Below, piece after piece: positions 17,487 to 27,959 of a stretch of DNA of 49,361 bases. The stretch lies in assembly GCA_017627255.1 (NCBI GenBank), contig JAGAHD010000061.1:1-49361 (forward strand), given 5' to 3'. The notes below the pieces were generated by a model that searched no databases, was not told the DNA's origin, and saw only the letters and a program-made list of their open reading frames with translations. Numbering within the stretch: position 1 is the first letter of the stretch; each line of letters starts with the position of its first letter. The translations under genes were made by a program, and so were the position numbers. Origin of the DNA: Bacteroidales bacterium. GTDB taxonomy: Bacteria > Bacteroidota > Bacteroidia > Bacteroidales > UBA932.

Positions 17487-17525
17487 CGAATCCCGCGGCT
17501 GAGTCCGCGGGATTCTTCGTTTCAG
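17481..17525. terminator. Shared hairpin ending rnpB and the ilv-leu operon
   Basis: CTGAAACGAATCCCGCGG (17481-17498) pairs with its near-perfect complement ending at 17525, with a three-base bulge and a short loop. The GC-rich inner stem and the T-rich right arm fit an intrinsic terminator for rnpB. The right arm contains the stop codon of ilvE, so the same hairpin sits at the end of the opposing operon. Confidence 0.8.
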
Positions 17526-18562
17526 ACATCCAGGTAATGGCACCAGCCGTGGGTGTCTTCCAGTTCACCGAACTGGATCCCGGTAATCCGCGCATACAGT
17601 TTCTTCGACACCGGACCGACCTCACCGTCCGGGCAGAAGCGGAATTCACGGGCGACCTCCGGCGCTTCCAGGACCGGTTTGATGTCGATGTGCGAAATCG
17701 GAGTGATCACGACGGCCGTACCGCAGCCTCCGACTTCCTCGAACGAATCCAGTTCTTCCAGCCGAATCGGGCGCTTCTCCACTTCCATGCCGAAATCGGC
17801 CGCCACTTCCTGGAGGGTTTTGTTCGTAATGGAAGGAAGGACGCTGTCCGACAGCGGGGTGATGTACTTGTTCCCCTTGATGCCGAAGAAATTGGAGGAC
17901 CCGAATTCGTCGATGTATTCCCGGGTGGAGGAGTTCAGGTACAGGAGTTCGGCATATCCCTGTTCATGGGCGAATTTGTAGGGCTTGAACGTCGCCGCGT
18001 AATTGGCGCCGATCTTGTAACTGCCCGAACCCTTCGGAGCCGCCCGGTCATAATTGCCGGGAATCACGGCGGCGCAGGACTTGAGATGTGCGCCATAATA
18101 GGAACCGGCCGGTGCGCAGATGACGGCAAAGATCGCCTCGGGATACGGCACCAGCTGCATCTGGGGATGCATGCCCACGAGCAGCGGGCGGAGATACAGC
18201 GAAGCCTGGTGCCCGTAGGGCGGCAGGAACTCCGCGTTGCCCTTGACGCAGCGCTCGCACATATCGATGAACATTTCCTTGTCAGGACATGGCATACCGA
18301 GGTATTCGGCCGTACGCGCCATGCGGGCGGCATTTTCTTCCGGCCGGAAAATGGCGGCGCGGCCGTCTTTCTGACGAAAGGCCTTCAGTCCTTCGAAGCA
18401 GGAAATCGCATAGTGGAACACCTGTGCGAAGGGGTCGAAAGTAAAGGAGAAAGTCTCTGTCTCTTCCACGGGAGACCACTGGCCGTCCTTGAAATGGGAT
18501 AGGACGACCGTTCGGGTCCGATAGGCATCGAAGCCCAGTGAATTCCAGTCTATCTGTTTCAT
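17522..18562 (-). CDS. ilvE: Branched-chain amino acid aminotransferase
   Basis: A 346-residue fold-type IV PLP aminotransferase that transfers the amino group from glutamate to the keto acids of Leu, Ile and Val, the final step of the pathway encoded upstream. QVFHYAISCFEGLKAFR is the start-side family signature, and Lys in GSGSYKIGANYAA is the PLP lysine. STREYIDEFGSSNFFGIK and VGGCGTAVVITPI are the phosphate and substrate-loop segments. Last gene of the ten-gene ilv-leu operon, 6 bases after leuB. Confidence 0.96.
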   Translation of the reverse strand: MKQIDWNSLGFDAYRTRTVVLSHFKDGQWSPVEETETFSFTFDPFAQVFHYAISCFEGLKAFRQKDGRAAIFRPEENAARMARTAEYLGMPCPDKEMFIDMCERCVKGNAEFLPPYGHQASLYLRPLLVGMHPQMQLVPYPEAIFAVICAPAGSYYGAHLKSCAAVIPGNYDRAAPKGSGSYKIGANYAATFKPYKFAHEQGYAELLYLNSSTREYIDEFGSSNFFGIKGNKYITPLSDSVLPSITNKTLQEVAADFGMEVEKRPIRLEELDSFEEVGGCGTAVVITPISHIDIKPVLEAPEVAREFRFCPDGEVGPVSKKLYARITGIQFGELEDTHGWCHYLDV

Positions 18563-18568
18563 ATCGCG

Positions 18569-19618
18569 TTAAATGTTAGATGCAATCCAGTCGCCAACTT
18601 CCGAAGTAGTGCAGGTCCCTCCAAGGTCTTCCGTTACGATGCCGGCCTCCAGGGAGGCGGCTACGGCCCTCCGGATGGCTTTTCCCTCCTCCATCAGGCC
18701 GAAGGCATACTCGAACATCATGGCGGCGGACAAGATCGCTGCCACAGGGTTGGCGATGTTCTTGCCGGCCGCCTGGGGATAGGAGCCGTGGATGGGTTCG
18801 AAAAGGGAGGTATGCTCGCCGACAGAAGCGGATGCCAGCAGGCCCATCGATCCCGAAATGCAGCTGGTTTCATCGGTAAGGATGTCACCGAACGTGTTTT
18901 CCGTCACCAGAACATCGAAGAATTTCGGGCAACGGATCAACTGCATGGCCGCATTGTCCACGAACATGTAATCGACCGTCACGTCAGGATAACGGGGTTC
19001 CATTTCCCGGGCAACCTGGCGCCACAAACGGGAGGATTCCAACACGTTGGCCTTGTCTACGACGGTCAGGTGCCGGCGCCGGCGAAGCGCATATTCGAAA
19101 GCCAGTTCCAGGATGCGTTCCACTTCGGCACGACTGTAAATGCAGGTGTCGTAGGCGGTATTTCCGCCGTCTTTCCTGCCTTTCTCCCCGAAATACATGC
19201 CGCCGGTCAGTTCCCGGATGCAGAGGAAATCGGCGCCGTCCACCAGTTCGGTCTTGAGGGGCGACTTGTCCACCAAGGATTTGAAAGTCTCTACGGGGCG
19301 GAGGTTCGCATAGAGTCCGAGCTGCTTGCGGATGGCCAGGAGTCCCTGTTCCGGACGCACTTTCGAAGTCGGGTCATTGTCATATTTGGGATCCCCTACC
19401 GCACCGAAGAGGACCGCGTCGCTTTCCATGCAGAGCGCATGGGTCTCGGCAGGATAGGCATCGCCGAAACGGTCGATGGCGCAGGCGCCGACATAACCGA
19501 ACACGTACTCGGCCTCATGTCCGAAACGGGTGCAGACGGCATTGACGGCCTTGACGGCCTGTTCGACGACCTCAGGTCCGATGCCGTCACCGGGGAGTTT
19601 TGCAATTTTCAGTTTCAT
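18569..19618 (-). CDS. leuB: 3-isopropylmalate dehydrogenase
   Basis: A 349-residue NAD-dependent beta-decarboxylating dehydrogenase that converts 3-isopropylmalate to 2-oxoisocaproate (and 3-methylmalate if a citramalate route operates). The start [19 protein letters not shown] is typical. [14 protein letters not shown] is the substrate loop, [14 protein letters not shown] carries the active-site Lys-Asn, and [19 protein letters not shown] is the cofactor and metal region. Its start overlaps the stop of the synthase gene upstream (ATGA). Confidence 0.96.
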   Translation of the reverse strand: MKLKIAKLPGDGIGPEVVEQAVKAVNAVCTRFGHEAEYVFGYVGACAIDRFGDAYPAETHALCMESDAVLFGAVGDPKYDNDPTSKVRPEQGLLAIRKQLGLYANLRPVETFKSLVDKSPLKTELVDGADFLCIRELTGGMYFGEKGRKDGGNTAYDTCIYSRAEVERILELAFEYALRRRRHLTVVDKANVLESSRLWRQVAREMEPRYPDVTVDYMFVDNAAMQLIRCPKFFDVLVTENTFGDILTDETSCISGSMGLLASASVGEHTSLFEPIHGSYPQAAGKNIANPVAAILSAAMMFEYAFGLMEEGKAIRRAVAASLEAGIVTEDLGGTCTTSEVGDWIASNI

Positions 19619-21138
19619 ATCAGATTGTTTTCGATAAGGTTCAGCATTTTGACCGTTGCCTTGATGGCCGCTTCCGTCTGGTCGGAATCGATTCCCCTGG
19701 TCTTGAAATCACGGCCGTCGAAATCCCAGGAAATGGATGTCTCCACAAGGGCGTCAGTCTTGCCGCCGGGCGGAATCTTGACCAGGTAGTCCGTCAGTTT
19801 GGGATGACGGCGCCCAAGCCGGTCATAGATTTTCCACAACGCCTTCATGAAGGCATCATATTGTCCGTCTCCGGCTGAGGATTCCTCATATTCGGTTCCG
19901 TCGATGTCAATCCGGAGATTCGCCAGAGGGCGCATGCTCCGGGTCAGCTGGAGGCTGTAATTCACGATATGGATCCGGTCTGGGACGGCGGAGAAATCCC
20001 CTTTCAGGACGTCGGCGATGATGAAGGGAAGATCTTCAGGAGATAGACTCTCCTTCTTGTCCCCGAGTTCCACCACACGGGCGGTCACCACCCGCATCTG
20101 TTCCGGAGTCAGGTTGATGCCCAGGGACTCCAGGTTCTTGACGATATTCGCCTTGCCGCTCGTTTTGCCGAGGGCATAATGGCGATGGCGGCCGAACCGC
20201 TCCGGAAGCAGCGCGTTCTGGTACAGTCCGCCTTTCTTGTCCCCGTCGGCATGGACCCCGCTCGTCTGGGTGAAGACGAATTCGCCCACCAGAGGCTGGT
20301 TGGCCGGAATCCGTACACCGGAAATCGTTTCCACATACCGGCATACATGCATCAACTTGCCTTCGTCCAACGTATTCGCGACCTTCAGATGATCATTCAA
20401 GATTCCGAGGGCGCTGGAAACCGGAAGATTCCCGGTCCGTTCTCCAAGCCCGTTGACCGTAGTATGAATGCCTTGTACCCCCGACTTGACGGCCTCGAAT
20501 GTATTGGCCGCCGCAAGGTCATAGTCATTATGCGCGTGGAAGTCGAAGCGGATGCCGGGATACCGCTCCACCATCGTCCGGCAATACAGGGCTGTCCGGT
20601 CCGGATCCAGGATACCGAGCGTATCCGGCAGCATGATCCGCCGGACGGGAGCGTCCTTGAGCGCATCCACCAGGAAGAAGACATAGTCGGGGGAATCCGT
20701 CATGCCCCCCGACCAGTCCTCCAGGTATACGTTCACCTCGAGGCCGCGGGAAACAGCCTTTGAGATGTCCCTCAGGATATCGTCAAGGTGCTCCCGGGGT
20801 GTTTTCCGGAGCTGCCCCTCGACGTGACGGAGAGACCCTTTCGTCAGCAGGTTCATCACCCTTCCCCCTGCCGAGGAAATCCAGTCGATCGACAGGCCGC
20901 CATCCACGAATCCAAGCGCTTCCACCGCATCAAGATGACCACAGGTCGCCGCCCAGGAACAGATCTTGGAAAACGCTTCCTGTTCCCCGGAGGAAACCCT
21001 GGCCGAACCCACCTCGATCCGGTTGACTTTCAGTTCCTCCAGAAGCAGGCGGGCAATGGCGAGTTTCTCGTCCGCATTGAACGAGACACCTGCCGTCTGC
21101 TCCCCGTCCCGGAGCGTTGTATCCATGATTTCGATCAT
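19615..21138 (-). CDS. Second isopropylmalate synthase-family enzyme, probable citramalate synthase
   Basis: A 507-residue acetyl-CoA-dependent synthase of the DRE-TIM family with the metal motif [30 protein letters not shown] and [10 protein letters not shown]. The C-terminal LeuA dimer/regulatory domain starts near residue 385. It is clearly different from the LeuA gene in the same operon: the region after the first motif reads [18 protein letters not shown] instead of [15 protein letters not shown] second copy beside leuBCD fits (R)-citramalate synthase, which would make isoleucine from pyruvate and acetyl-CoA using LeuBCD and so bypass threonine deaminase. A second isopropylmalate or a homocitrate-type synthase cannot be excluded. 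No ilvA is in the window. Confidence 0.82.
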   Translation of the reverse strand: MIEIMDTTLRDGEQTAGVSFNADEKLAIARLLLEELKVNRIEVGSARVSSGEQEAFSKICSWAATCGHLDAVEALGFVDGGLSIDWISSAGGRVMNLLTKGSLRHVEGQLRKTPREHLDDILRDISKAVSRGLEVNVYLEDWSGGMTDSPDYVFFLVDALKDAPVRRIMLPDTLGILDPDRTALYCRTMVERYPGIRFDFHAHNDYDLAAANTFEAVKSGVQGIHTTVNGLGERTGNLPVSSALGILNDHLKVANTLDEGKLMHVCRYVETISGVRIPANQPLVGEFVFTQTSGVHADGDKKGGLYQNALLPERFGRHRHYALGKTSGKANIVKNLESLGINLTPEQMRVVTARVVELGDKKESLSPEDLPFIIADVLKGDFSAVPDRIHIVNYSLQLTRSMRPLANLRIDIDGTEYEESSAGDGQYDAFMKALWKIYDRLGRRHPKLTDYLVKIPPGGKTDALVETSISWDFDGRDFKTRGIDSDQTEAAIKATVKMLNLIENNLI

Positions 21139-21725
21139 CGCTTTTCCCAGGCTTCAATCTTGTCTTTCTGCAACAGGAGGAAATCAATGTCGTCCAAGGC
21201 ATTCATCAGGCAATACTTCTTGTACGCATTGAGTTCAAAAGATTCGCTGTGTCCTGTAGCCAGATTGGTTACGGTCTGCGCCGGCACATCCACCCGCACC
21301 CGGGCTGAAGGATCCGCAGAAACCGTTTCAAACAGTTCCGCCAGGAATCCCTCTGACACAACCACGGGAAGGACGAAATTGTTGAGTTCATTATTCTTGT
21401 GGATATCCGCGAAGAAACTGGAAATCACCACCTTGAACCCGTATCCGGCAATGGCCCAAGCCGCATGTTCCCGGCTGGAACCGGACCCGAAATTCTTTCC
21501 GGCAATGAGTATCTCCCCGCCATAACGCGGATCGTTCAGGACAAATCCCGGAACGGGAGTCCCGTCCGGCCGGTAGCGCCAGTCACGGAAAAGGTTTTCT
21601 CCGAAAAAACGCTCATCGCGGGTCGTAGCTTTCAGGAAACGGGCCGGAATGATCTGGTCCGTATCCACATTCTCGAGCGGCAGCGGCACGCAAGTGCTTT
21701 CTATGATGTTGAATTTCTGTTTCAT
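21135..21725 (-). CDS. leuD: 3-isopropylmalate dehydratase small subunit
   Basis: A 196-residue small subunit of isopropylmalate isomerase, which pairs with LeuC to move the hydroxyl group between 2- and 3-isopropylmalate. The start [20 protein letters not shown] and the loop [17 protein letters not shown] are diagnostic. Its ATG overlaps the leuC stop, and its own stop overlaps the start of the next synthase, so translation is coupled on both sides. Confidence 0.97.
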   Translation of the reverse strand: MKQKFNIIESTCVPLPLENVDTDQIIPARFLKATTRDERFFGENLFRDWRYRPDGTPVPGFVLNDPRYGGEILIAGKNFGSGSSREHAAWAIAGYGFKVVISSFFADIHKNNELNNFVLPVVVSEGFLAELFETVSADPSARVRVDVPAQTVTNLATGHSESFELNAYKKYCLMNALDDIDFLLLQKDKIEAWEKR

Positions 21726-23116
21726 AACAACTCCCTTGGATCAGTGATGACACCTGTGACGGCTGCCGCAGCCGCCGTCAGCGGGCTGGCGAGCAGCGTG
21801 CGGGCACCCGGTCCCTGGCGCCCTTCGAAATTACGGTTGCTGGTCGAGACGCTGTACTTTCCGGCCGGTATCTTGTCGTCATTCATGGCCAGGCAGGCCG
21901 AACAGCCCGGCTGGCGGACGGCAAATCCCGCCTCTCCCAAAATCTTGTCCAGCCCCTCTTCCTGGATCTGGCGGCGCACTTCCCAGGAACCGGGGACGAG
22001 CCACGCCGTAATGCCGGGCGCTTTCTTCCGGCCTTTTACGAGGGAGGCGAAAGCCCGGAAATCCTCGATGCGACCATTCGTACAGGCCCCGAGGAAAACA
22101 TAATCCACTGGTTTTCCGAGCAGGACCTCGCCCGGCTGGAAGCCCATGTAAGACAGGGACTTGAGGAAAGACGTCCTCCCCTCCTCCGGAATCGATTCCA
22201 CCTCCGGGATCCGCCCGTTGACAGGGATTCCCATGCCGGGATTGGTCCCGTAGGTCACCATGGGGCTGATATCGGACGCGTCATATACCACCTCACGGTC
22301 AAAGACTGCGTCATCGCCGCTCCGGAGCGTCTTCCACCGGGCCACAGCCTGTTCCCACTGTTCTCCCTTCGGCGCGTGTTCCCGGCCTTTGAGATAAGCG
22401 AAGGTCGTCTCATCCGGGGCGATGAAGCCGCCTCTTGCTCCCATCTCTATGGAAAGGTTGCACAGTGTCAGCCGTCCTTCCATGGAAAGGTTCCTGACGG
22501 CCTCACCGGCATACTCGACAAAATACCCCGTTGCGCCGCTGGTGGTCAGCTGTTTCATGATGTACAGCGCCATGTCTTTTGCCGTAACGCCCTCTCCCAA
22601 AGTTCCTTCCACTCTGATTCGCATGGATTTGGGCTTGGGCTGCAGAATGCACTGAGACGCCATGACCATTTCCACTTCACTCGTACCGATGCCGAAGGCG
22701 ACAGCCCCCATCGCACCGTGCGTGGAGGTATGCGAATCCCCGCAGACGATCGTCATTCCCGGCAGGGAAAGTCCACGTTCCGGGCCCACGACATGGATAA
22801 TGCCGTTCCGCGGGTCCATCATGCCGTAGTGCGTCAGTCCGAACTCGGCGACATTGGCTGCCAGGGTATCCACCTGCTTTTTGGACACCGGGTCCTCAAT
22901 CGGCTTGTCCTGGTCATGGGTCGGCGTATTGTGGTCCGGCATACAGATGATCTTCTCCGGGCGGAGGCAGCGGATGCCGCGGGCGCGCAGTCCGTCAAAC
23001 GCCTGGGGACTCGTCACTTCATGGCAGTACAGGCGGTCGATATACAACTGGTCCAGTCCTCCTTCGACATGCTGTACGACATGGGCGTCCCAGGTTTTGT
23101 CAAATAATGTGTTCAT
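21722..23116 (-). CDS. leuC: 3-isopropylmalate dehydratase large subunit
   Basis: A 464-residue aconitase-family Fe-S subunit. It starts [38 protein letters not shown] is the substrate region, and the [4Fe-4S] ligands are the Cys in [10 protein letters not shown] and the two in RQPGCSAC. Length is normal. It sits 8 bases downstream of leuA and overlaps leuD. Confidence 0.97.
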   Translation of the reverse strand: MNTLFDKTWDAHVVQHVEGGLDQLYIDRLYCHEVTSPQAFDGLRARGIRCLRPEKIICMPDHNTPTHDQDKPIEDPVSKKQVDTLAANVAEFGLTHYGMMDPRNGIIHVVGPERGLSLPGMTIVCGDSHTSTHGAMGAVAFGIGTSEVEMVMASQCILQPKPKSMRIRVEGTLGEGVTAKDMALYIMKQLTTSGATGYFVEYAGEAVRNLSMEGRLTLCNLSIEMGARGGFIAPDETTFAYLKGREHAPKGEQWEQAVARWKTLRSGDDAVFDREVVYDASDISPMVTYGTNPGMGIPVNGRIPEVESIPEEGRTSFLKSLSYMGFQPGEVLLGKPVDYVFLGACTNGRIEDFRAFASLVKGRKKAPGITAWLVPGSWEVRRQIQEEGLDKILGEAGFAVRQPGCSACLAMNDDKIPAGKYSVSTSNRNFEGRQGPGARTLLASPLTAAAAAVTGVITDPRELL

Positions 23117-23124
23117 CCGTTCTT

Positions 23125-24615
23125 TCAGATTTTGTTGATACAGTCCACATAGGCTTCGATGGATGCCGTAACGATGTCCGTGCTGGCGCCGAAACCATAG
23201 TAGACATGGCCTTCGTTTTCTACCTGCATGTGAACTTTGCAGCAGTCATCGGATCCTTTCGTAACGCCCTGGATCGTGAATTCGTTGATGGTTACCTGGC
23301 GCTTCACAATCTGGCGGAGTGCATTGATGGCCGCATCGACCGGGCCGTTTCCCGTCGCCGCCGCCTCGAATTTCTCCCCGGCGATGTCCAACCCGATGGA
23401 AGCCACCGGCTTCATGCCGATGCCGCTCGTCGCCTGCAGCCAGTCCACTTTGATCCGCCGGTCATGGGCGCGGTCCGCCCCTGCCAGCATCAGAATATCG
23501 TCGTCATGGATTTCCTTCTTTTTGTCGGCCAGCAGGAGGAATGCCCGGTACACCTCATCCAGTTTCTCGTCCGGCAGCCTCACTCCGTTCACTTCCAGGC
23601 GGTATTTCAGGGCCGCCCGGCCGCTCCGGGCCGTGAGCACGATCGAGTTGGTATCGACACCCACGTCCTTGGGATCGATAATCTCATAGGTGCCGGCATT
23701 CTTGAGGACGCCGTCCTGGTGGATGCCGGAAGAATGGGCGAACGCATTCTTGCCGACAATGGCCTTATTGGGCTGGACAGGCATGTTCATGAGCGTCGAC
23801 ACCAGCCGGCTGACCGGGTAGATGCGCTGGGTATTGATATTGGTCTCCAGCGGAATCCCCCTGTGGGCCTTCAGGATCATGGCGACTTCCTCCAGAGCCG
23901 TATTTCCGGCCCGTTCGCCGATGCCGTTGATGGTCACTTCGCATTGACGGGCACCGGCCAGGAGGCCGGCCATGGTATTGGCCGTCGCCATGCCGAGATC
24001 ATTGTGGCAATGGGTGGAGATGACGGCTTTGTGGATGCCGTCCACATGCTCGACCAGGTACTTGATCTTGGCGCCGAATTCCTCCGGCAGGCAGTAGCCG
24101 GTCGTGTCAGGGATGTTGATCACCGTTGCGCCGGCCTTGATCACAGCCTCGACGACACGGGCAAGGTACTCGTTATCGGTCCGTCCTGCATCTTCCGCAT
24201 AGAATTCCACATCCTCGACATACTGCTTGGCATATTTCACCGCACGCACAGCCCTCTCCAGGATCTCCTCCCGGTTGGAATTGAACTTGTAGCGGATATG
24301 CTCGTCAGACGTACCGATACCCGTATGGATCCGTCCCCGCTTGGCATGCTTGAGCGCCTCCGCAGCCATGTCGATATCCTTCGGCACGGCCCGGGACAGG
24401 GCGCAGATCACCGGCCAGGTCACCGCCTTGGAAATCTCGACGACCGAGTTGAAATCCCCGGGACTCGAGATCGGGAAGCCGGCCTCGATCACATCTACGC
24501 CGAGCTGTTCCAGCGCCTTGGCCACCTGGATTTTCTCCACGGTGTTGAGCTGGCATCCCGGGACCTGTTCCCCGTCACGGAGTGTCGTATCGAATATGTA
24601 GACGCGATCGCTCAT
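23125..24615 (-). CDS. leuA: 2-isopropylmalate synthase
   Basis: A 496-residue first committed enzyme of leucine synthesis, condensing acetyl-CoA with 2-oxoisovalerate. [20 protein letters not shown] is the metal and catalytic signature. [35 protein letters not shown] and [16 protein letters not shown] follow in the barrel. The C-terminal LeuA dimer domain (from about residue 380, with [17 protein letters not shown]) gives leucine feedback inhibition in this family. Its start overlaps the ilvC stop. Confidence 0.97.
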   Translation of the reverse strand: MSDRVYIFDTTLRDGEQVPGCQLNTVEKIQVAKALEQLGVDVIEAGFPISSPGDFNSVVEISKAVTWPVICALSRAVPKDIDMAAEALKHAKRGRIHTGIGTSDEHIRYKFNSNREEILERAVRAVKYAKQYVEDVEFYAEDAGRTDNEYLARVVEAVIKAGATVINIPDTTGYCLPEEFGAKIKYLVEHVDGIHKAVISTHCHNDLGMATANTMAGLLAGARQCEVTINGIGERAGNTALEEVAMILKAHRGIPLETNINTQRIYPVSRLVSTLMNMPVQPNKAIVGKNAFAHSSGIHQDGVLKNAGTYEIIDPKDVGVDTNSIVLTARSGRAALKYRLEVNGVRLPDEKLDEVYRAFLLLADKKKEIHDDDILMLAGADRAHDRRIKVDWLQATSGIGMKPVASIGLDIAGEKFEAAATGNGPVDAAINALRQIVKRQVTINEFTIQGVTKGSDDCCKVHMQVENEGHVYYGFGASTDIVTASIEAYVDCINKI

Positions 24616-25661
24616 CGGTCAATCTCCTCGGGACGGAGTTTACGTACAACGGCTCCTGTGCGCCAGAGTTCGCTTTCGCGAAGCGCCTTCAGTTCCTCTT
24701 CCAGGCCCTTACGGTAATCCGGTTTGGAGTTGGCGTCGATGGAAACCTGCGCTTCCTCGCCGCTCGCTACCCGGGCATAGAGTTTTTCGAAGACCGGTTT
24801 CGTCGCATCGTGGAAAGGTCCCATCCAGTCGAGAGCCCCGCGCTGGGCTGTCGTCGAGCAGTTGGCATACATCCAGTCCATGCCTTTCTCCGCAAAAAGC
24901 GGCATCAGGGACTGAGTGAGTTCCTCGACCGTTTCATTGAATGCTTCGGACGGCGAGTGGCCGTGCTCGCGAAGGACCTCATACTGAGCCGACAAAATAC
25001 CCTGGATGGCCCCCATCAGGGTTCCGCGCTCTCCGGTCAGGTCCGAATACACCTCCCGTTTGAAATCAGTCTCGAACAGGTAGCCCGAGCCGACACCGAT
25101 ACCCAGGGCAAGCGTACGCTCCAAGGCATGCCCCGTCGCGTCCTGATAGACGGCATAAGAGGAATTCACGCCACGGCCCTGCAGGAAAAGACGACGGAGG
25201 GAAGTTCCCGAACCTTTGGGCGCCACCATGATCACGTCCACGTCCTTCGGCGGAACGATTCCGGTCCGGTCATTGTAGGTGATGCCGAACCCATGGGAGA
25301 AATACAGGGCTTTTCCGGTGGTCAGGTGCTTCTTGACGACCGGCCACACGGCGATCTGCGCGGCGTCGGACACCAGATACTGGATGATGGTACCCTTTTC
25401 GCAGGCCTCTTCGATCCCGAACAGGTCGACGCCCGGCACCCAGCCGTCCGCGACGGCCTTGTCATAAGTCTTTCCGGGCCGCTGGCCGACGATGACACGG
25501 AAACCGTTGTCCTTGAGATTCAGTGCCTGTCCGGGTCCCTGGACGCCGTAACCGATGACGGCGATGGTTTCTCCGGCGAGGACTTCGCGGGCTTTTTCGA
25601 GCGTGAATTCTTCTCTGGTGACGACATTCTCGTCGACGCCTCCAAAATTGATCTTTGCCAT
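24612..25661 (-). CDS. ilvC: Ketol-acid reductoisomerase
   Basis: A 349-residue NADPH-dependent enzyme that rearranges and reduces acetolactate or acetohydroxybutyrate. The nucleotide site is [20 protein letters not shown], with [13 protein letters not shown] as the cofactor-specificity loop. [18 protein letters not shown] and the metal-binding region [16 protein letters not shown] follow. KESEL-like C-terminal text ([16 protein letters not shown]) completes it. Overlaps leuA and lies 6 bases after ilvN. Confidence 0.97.
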   Translation of the reverse strand: MAKINFGGVDENVVTREEFTLEKAREVLAGETIAVIGYGVQGPGQALNLKDNGFRVIVGQRPGKTYDKAVADGWVPGVDLFGIEEACEKGTIIQYLVSDAAQIAVWPVVKKHLTTGKALYFSHGFGITYNDRTGIVPPKDVDVIMVAPKGSGTSLRRLFLQGRGVNSSYAVYQDATGHALERTLALGIGVGSGYLFETDFKREVYSDLTGERGTLMGAIQGILSAQYEVLREHGHSPSEAFNETVEELTQSLMPLFAEKGMDWMYANCSTTAQRGALDWMGPFHDATKPVFEKLYARVASGEEAQVSIDANSKPDYRKGLEEELKALRESELWRTGAVVRKLRPEEIDR

Positions 25662-25667
25662 AATGAA

Positions 25668-26225
25668 TTATTGAATGTTAAGTTGTTTCCTTTCCCTTTC
25701 CCGTTTCCGCAGGAACTTGAAGACAGGTTCCTGTGTCGCCCGGGATACGGCGATACGGCCGGAGCGGACGAACTGAAGGACCCCGAACGGTTTCAGTTCG
25801 TCATGCAACTGGGCGGTTTCCTCGGAGGATCCGGTCTTCTGGATGACCGTGAAGGTCTTGTTCATTTCCACGATACGGGCATGGAAGCGGTCCAGGACAT
25901 TCTCGATGTCCCCGCACTCAAGCAGGCTTTCCGTCGACACCTTGTACAGAGCGAGCTCCCTGTAGACAATCTTGTCGGAAGTGTAGAAAAAAACCTTGAT
26001 GACGTCCACGCGCTTCTCGATCTGCTGGACACTCTCCTTTACTTTCTTTTCCGTTCCGCTGGTAACGATAGTGATATTGTGGACCCCCTCCAGCGAGGTG
26101 GCGCCGGCCGAAAGGCTCCAGATACTCAGGTTGTGACGGGTGAATACGTTCGTAATTTGGGCAAGGAGGCCGATCTGGTTCTCGGTGTAGATGGTCACCG
26201 TGTATTCCTTGATTTCGTTTTCCAT
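25668..26225 (-). CDS. ilvN: Acetolactate synthase small (regulatory) subunit
   Basis: A 185-residue regulatory subunit. The N-terminal ACT domain (EYTVTIYTENQIGLLAQITN, LSIWSLSAGATSLEGVHNIT) binds valine for feedback inhibition in this family. A second ACT-like part with VDVIKVFFYTSDKIVYREL and a basic tail follow. The ATG at 26225 lies 1 base after the ilvB stop and is preferred; an upstream start at 26264 would overlap the ilvB coding end and add residues foreign to the family. Confidence 0.95.
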   Translation of the reverse strand: MENEIKEYTVTIYTENQIGLLAQITNVFTRHNLSIWSLSAGATSLEGVHNITIVTSGTEKKVKESVQQIEKRVDVIKVFFYTSDKIVYRELALYKVSTESLLECGDIENVLDRFHARIVEMNKTFTVIQKTGSSEETAQLHDELKPFGVLQFVRSGRIAVSRATQEPVFKFLRKRERERKQLNIQ

Positions 26226-26226
26226 A

Positions 26227-27927
26227 TCAACTATACCATTCGGTTTCAGTGAGCATGATTTCATGGATTCCCTTTCCCGGTGGAATCATCGGCATGACGT
26301 TTCCGGTTTCCAGGACGTGGACGTTCAGCAGGCAGGGTTCATCATCCGCGAACAGGTCGCGCAGGGCAGGTTCCAGTTCTTCGCGTCGCTCAACGGTCTG
26401 GCAGCGGATACCATATGCCCGGGCGATGAGGGCATAGTCCGGATTCAGCATCCGGGTCTGGGAGTAGCGTTCCCCGAAAAACAGCTGTTGCCACTGCCGG
26501 ACATTACCGAGCCAGTTGTTGTTCAGCAGGACGATTTTCACGCCGATGCGTTCCTGCATGATCGTACCGAACTCCTGCAAGGTCATCTGGATGCCACCGT
26601 CTCCGACAAACAGGCAGACTGGTCGCCGGGGATCAGCAATCTTGGCCCCGATCGCGGCAGGAAGGCCGAATCCCATCGTCCCGAGGCCTCCGGACGAAAT
26701 AAAGCTCCGGGCGGCGCAGAAACGGGAATAACGGGCGGCCATCATCTGGTTCTGGCCCACATCCGTCACGATGACCGCCTTGCATTTCGTAACCCGGGAT
26801 ACGCCATCAATGACCTCTCCCATGCGGATGAGACCGTTGCCGGGACGGATCTCAGGGTCGATAACCATCGCTTTTTCCCTCGCCAGGCACGGGGCGAACC
26901 CGGCCACCCACTCGGGATGATGCCTTTCCTGCATCCGGCTGGTCAATTCCGTCAGGACCTTCCGGGCATCCCCACGGATGCCGACGGTGACGGGAATAAT
27001 CTTTCCGATTTCCGACGTGTCGATGTCGATGTGGATTACCTTGGCTTGGCGGGCATACGTAGAAACCGTTCCGGTTACACGGTCATCGAAGCGCATGCCG
27101 ACAGCAATGAGGACATCACACTGGTTGGTCATGATGTTCGGAGCCACGTTCCCATGCATGCCGATCATTCCCTGGTAGAGCGGGAAATCCGAAGGAAGGG
27201 CACTCAGGCCAAGCAGAGTGGAACCTGCGGGGATATCCCCTTTTTCCAAGAAGGCCTGCAGGGCAGTCTCCGCATGGCTCAGGGTAACACCCTGTCCGAA
27301 TACGACAAAAGGCCGTTCGGCATGATCCAGCAAGTCGACAGCCTGCCTGAGCGCCACCTCCGAAGGCTTGGGCTCAGGAATATAGCTCCGGATGAAATCG
27401 CATTTTTCAAAATGGAAATCCGTCATGCCGACCTGGGCATCCTTGGTGAAATCCAGCACCACGGGACCGGGGCGTCCCGTATTGGCGATATAGAAAGCGC
27501 GGGCAACGGCCCAGGCGACATCCTCAGCCCGGCGGATCTGGTAATTCCACTTGCTGATCGGAGCCGTCAGGCCGATGATGTCCGCCTCCTGGAACGCGTC
27601 CGTTCCCAAGGCCGCCGCAGGAACCTGTCCCGTGATGACGACGACCGGCGTGGAGTCTGTCATGGCATCGGCGATGCCGGTTATAACATTCGTCGCACCG
27701 GGGCCCGAGGTGACGATGACGACACCGGGGACGCCCTTGATCCGGGCATACCCCTGCGCGGCATGGATCGCGCCCTGTTCGTGGCGGACGAGAATGTGGC
27801 GGATCGAGTCCGTGAAATCGCAGAGACTGTCATAAACGGGCATGATCTGCCCGCCGGGATATCCGAAGACGGTGTCCACACCGGATTCGACCAGGGATCG
27901 CCACAATGCTTCTGAACCAGTAATCAT
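26227..27927 (-). CDS. ilvB: Acetolactate synthase large (catalytic) subunit
   Basis: A 566-residue thiamine-diphosphate enzyme that condenses pyruvate with pyruvate or 2-oxobutyrate. The catalytic glutamate is in HEQGAIHAAQGYAR, after VFGYPGGQIMPVYD. The FAD-binding middle domain holds MIGMHGNVAPNIM and VGMRFDDRVTG. The thiamine-diphosphate/Mg site is VGDGGIQMTLQEFGTIMQE with LLNNNWLGNVRQWQ. Because the enzyme needs thiamine diphosphate, it links functionally, though not physically, to the TPP-controlled receptor in this window. Second gene of the operon, 32 bases after ilvD. Confidence 0.97.
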   Translation of the reverse strand: MITGSEALWRSLVESGVDTVFGYPGGQIMPVYDSLCDFTDSIRHILVRHEQGAIHAAQGYARIKGVPGVVIVTSGPGATNVITGIADAMTDSTPVVVITGQVPAAALGTDAFQEADIIGLTAPISKWNYQIRRAEDVAWAVARAFYIANTGRPGPVVLDFTKDAQVGMTDFHFEKCDFIRSYIPEPKPSEVALRQAVDLLDHAERPFVVFGQGVTLSHAETALQAFLEKGDIPAGSTLLGLSALPSDFPLYQGMIGMHGNVAPNIMTNQCDVLIAVGMRFDDRVTGTVSTYARQAKVIHIDIDTSEIGKIIPVTVGIRGDARKVLTELTSRMQERHHPEWVAGFAPCLAREKAMVIDPEIRPGNGLIRMGEVIDGVSRVTKCKAVIVTDVGQNQMMAARYSRFCAARSFISSGGLGTMGFGLPAAIGAKIADPRRPVCLFVGDGGIQMTLQEFGTIMQERIGVKIVLLNNNWLGNVRQWQQLFFGERYSQTRMLNPDYALIARAYGIRCQTVERREELEPALRDLFADDEPCLLNVHVLETGNVMPMIPPGKGIHEIMLTETEWYS

Positions 27928-27959
27928 ATCTATTTGTCGTTAGTCGTTCTGCAGGATGA

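Noticed and set aside
23107-27915. Long plus-strand open frames opposite leuA, ilvC, ilvN and ilvB
   Set aside because: All mirror well-identified genes of the ilv-leu operon, show low-complexity His/Arg/Gly-rich text and no family motifs.
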